From contig NZ_CP049834.1 in the NCBI RefSeq assembly GCF_019916085.1, positions 2,308,501-2,372,500 of the forward strand: a stretch of DNA of 64,000 nt. Direction: 5' to 3'. Shown piece after piece: positions 62,272 to 64,000 of this stretch. The notes under the pieces were generated by a model. It had not been told where the DNA came from. It worked only from the letters and a program-made list of their open reading frames with translations, and did not search any database. A program made the position numbers and the translations under genes. Positions within the stretch are counted from its first letter, which is position 1; the number at the start of each line of letters is the position of its first letter. The DNA comes from Aquirufa lenticrescens. GTDB lineage: Bacteria > Bacteroidota > Bacteroidia > Cytophagales > Spirosomataceae.

Positions 62272-63295
62272 TGATGGCTCTAAGTTTAGTTAAAAGGCTT
62301 AAAAAATCTTCGGGAAATTCCTGTTCAAATTGCATAATTTCATTAGTTGTAGGATGAATAAATCCTAATGAATAGGCATGTAGGGCTTGTCTTGGACATA
62401 TTTTAAATGCATTGTCAATAAAGGCTTTATATCCAGCCATCGATGACATATAGCGTATTTTGTCTCCTCCATAAGTCGAATCTGAAAACAAAGGATGGCC
62501 AATCGATTGAAAATGCGCTCTGATTTGATGGGTTCTTCCCGTTTCTAGTTTAAACTTCACAAAAGAGGCAAAACCAAAAGTTTCCATCACCTCATAGTGA
62601 GTAATCGCAATTCTGCCATACTCAGAATCCTCTGGAAAAATGGCTTGAATCTTACGGTCCTTTGGACTTCTACCTATCTTACTGCGTATGGTTCCTTTTA
62701 ATTCCTTAGGAACGCCCCAGCAAATCGCATAATAGGTTCTTTCGATACTATGTTCGAAGAACTGTTGGCCTAGAAAATTAAGGGCAAATTCCGTTTTTCC
62801 AATAACCAAAATACCTGATGTATCCTTATCGATTCGGTGTACTAAGCCGGGACGTATGTCTTTTTGTCCGGGGAGATTTTGGCAATGAAATAATAAACCA
62901 TTCACCAATGTACCGGACCAATTACCTTGTGCAGGATGCACCACCATTCCTGGAGACTTATTGACCAAAATCAATTGTTCGTCTTCGTAAATAATATCGA
63001 TAGGGATATCTTCTGGATATACTTCTTTATCACGTGGAGGAGTTGCAAATGATACTGAAATCGTATCTAAGGGCTTAACGCGGTAATTCGACTTGATTAA
63101 TCCTCCATTGACTTTTACTGAACCAGCATCGATACCTACTTGGATCTTATTGCGACTAGTTCCCGCAATTTTAATCATCAAATATTTGTCGATTCTGAGT
63201 AATTGCTGACCTTTGTCAACGGTGAAATTAAAATGCTCAAATAAATCATCTTCCTCTTCAGAGTCAGGAGCATTCATTTCTGGATCGATGGACAT
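62264..63295 (-). CDS. rluD: RluA/RluD-family ribosomal pseudouridine synthase
   Basis: A 343-residue pseudouridine synthase. It has an acidic N-terminal extension of about 25 residues, an S4-like RNA-binding domain (QQLLRIDKYLMIKIAG, then KVNGGLIKSNYRVKPLD), and the catalytic domain with PGMVVHPAQGN and the signature HRIDKDTSGILVIGKT, whose Asp is the catalytic residue; LETGRTHQIRAHF follows. Likely target is helix 69 of 23S rRNA. The start at 63295 overlaps the divergent gene by 8 bases; the internal Met at residue 7 (63277) would avoid the overlap. Confidence 0.92.
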   Translation of the reverse strand: MSIDPEMNAPDSEEEDDLFEHFNFTVDKGQQLLRIDKYLMIKIAGTSRNKIQVGIDAGSVKVNGGLIKSNYRVKPLDTISVSFATPPRDKEVYPEDIPIDIIYEDEQLILVNKSPGMVVHPAQGNWSGTLVNGLLFHCQNLPGQKDIRPGLVHRIDKDTSGILVIGKTEFALNFLGQQFFEHSIERTYYAICWGVPKELKGTIRSKIGRSPKDRKIQAIFPEDSEYGRIAITHYEVMETFGFASFVKFKLETGRTHQIRAHFQSIGHPLFSDSTYGGDKIRYMSSMAGYKAFIDNAFKICPRQALHAYSLGFIHPTTNEIMQFEQEFPEDFLSLLTKLRAING

Positions 63296-64000
63296 AGCAA
63301 ATTTCGAATTTAACGCGTTACACTTACCGTCTCCGATAGAAGAGATTTTTGATGAATGCTGGAATTCAAAAGGAATTCAGGTGTTTGTCAAAAGAGACGA
63401 CCTCATCCATCCCATCATATCGGGAAATAAGTGGCGCAAATTAAAAAATTATCTCCAAACCTTTTCATTTAGCACCCATTCTGGCCTATTAAGTTTTGGT
63501 GGAGCCTATTCGAATCACTTGTATGCGCTCGCCTTTGCTGGTCATTCTCTAGGAATTCCTACGGTGGGTATTATCCGTGGAGAAGAGCTAACAATCAATA
63601 GTAATACCTATTTAAGTCAAATGAATGCTTGGGGAATGCAATTGCATTTTATCTCGAGAACGGACTATCGTTCTAAACCCATTCCATCTGCTTATGAAAA
63701 TTACGCTGTCATTGCGGAGGGTGGATTTGGCGAATTAGCGATACAAGGGATGGAAGACCTAGTGAGTGAGTTACCTGTTTGTGATATGATATATACGGCA
63801 ATAGGAACGGGAGCTACGGCAATTGGAATAGCCAAGAATATAGATAAGCCCGTAGTGGGTATTTTAACATTAAATAACGGTTCAGAGATAGAGGCTCATT
63901 CATTGCCTACCAATATATGTATCGAAGATGCCTATGTATTTGGTAAATATGCTAAACAGAATGATGAATTAGATCTTTTTTGTGCCGAATTTCATCTCAA
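63288..64000 (+). CDS. PLP enzyme of the D-cysteine desulfhydrase/ACC deaminase family (truncated by window)
   Basis: The frame opens with ATG at 63288 and runs off the right end after about 237 residues. It is a fold-type II PLP enzyme: the segment VKRDDLIHPIISGNKWRKL contains the PLP-binding lysine, followed by LLSFGGAYSNHLYALAFAG and IAEGGFGELAIQG and the phosphate-binding-type AIGTGATAIGIAK. The family includes D-cysteine desulfhydrase, ACC deaminase and D-serine ammonia-lyases; the substrate cannot be fixed. The start is divergent to rluD with an 8-base overlap. Confidence 0.88.
   Translation, partial: MDIANFEFNALHLPSPIEEIFDECWNSKGIQVFVKRDDLIHPIISGNKWRKLKNYLQTFSFSTHSGLLSFGGAYSNHLYALAFAGHSLGIPTVGIIRGEELTINSNTYLSQMNAWGMQLHFISRTDYRSKPIPSAYENYAVIAEGGFGELAIQGMEDLVSELPVCDMIYTAIGTGATAIGIAKNIDKPVVGILTLNNGSEIEAHSLPTNICIEDAYVFGKYAKQNDELDLFCAEFHL

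Noticed and set aside
1-64000. Mobile element, prophage, CRISPR array or defence island
   Set aside because: I found no transposase, integrase, phage structural gene, direct-repeat array or restriction/defence gene. The gene content is conserved housekeeping throughout.

Overview
The window is a stretch of ordinary, very compact chromosome from a member of the Bacteroidota, most likely order Cytophagales. The evidence is a low to moderate GC content, almost no Shine-Dalgarno sequences, several promoters of the Bacteroidota type (TAnnTTTG, sometimes with TTTG about 20 bases upstream), and lineage-typical genes: a lipoprotein-type TamA (TamL), DUF3098, a split transketolase, and an operon joining miaB, a sigma-54 activator, lptE and secG. 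The tight packing would suit a small-genome freshwater lineage such as Aquirufa, but the genus is a guess. There is no prophage, transposon, CRISPR array or integrated island. About 64 protein genes and four tRNA genes fill the window, and no gap without a gene exceeds about 230 bases.

Layout. 1-3.5 kb (minus): a truncated lipoprotein, a Dabb-domain protein, dapA and ligA. 3.5-6.2 kb (plus): rpe and an OmpA-type envelope protein with a beta-propeller. 6.3-8.5 kb: a peroxide-defence locus in which an AhpC-like peroxiredoxin and an AhpD-like protein diverge from an OxyR with its two redox cysteines; a candidate operator lies between the promoters. 8.5-14.7 kb (minus): UMF1-family transporter, parC, Nudix hydrolase, FAD oxidoreductase. 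14.7-20.8 kb: alternating yyaL-type gene, ruvC, NodB deacetylase, tatD, an orphan ABC ATPase and a xylulokinase-like kinase. 20.8-24.7 kb: tRNA-Leu, an ABC permease, a cluster of short hairpins, parE and a TPR protein.

24.7-30.5 kb is a long plus-strand run: etfB-etfA, a bifunctional nuclease, ftsX, DUF3098, uppP, truB, ribF. Then come a chorismate mutase/prephenate dehydratase, a minus-strand tRNA cluster (Ser, Pro, Arg) and gltB-gltD. 38.3-40.9 kb (minus) holds a small Bat-like membrane/TPR pair, purC and a STAS protein without the phosphorylatable serine. 40.9-45.9 kb: aminotransferase, queuosine-precursor transporter, TrmH-family methyltransferase, tamL. 45.9-50 kb (minus) is a five-gene operon: sucC, FAH-family hydrolase, bcp, transketolase N-half, transketolase C-half. 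50-54.8 kb (plus): a LolD-like ATPase, then miaB, the sigma-54 activator, lptE, an unknown gene and secG. groES-groEL follow, then a nucleotidase/MFS/AraC group, a sugar porter with a GntR-type regulator, a GNAT acetyltransferase, an RluD-type pseudouridine synthase and a truncated PLP enzyme of the D-cysteine desulfhydrase/ACC deaminase family.

Overall this is housekeeping and envelope biology. The points most worth following are the clamp-binding-like C-terminus of ParC, the degenerate Bat-like pair, the GACT-headed hairpin cluster before parE, the unusual signals upstream of groES, and the extreme packing of divergent and convergent genes.
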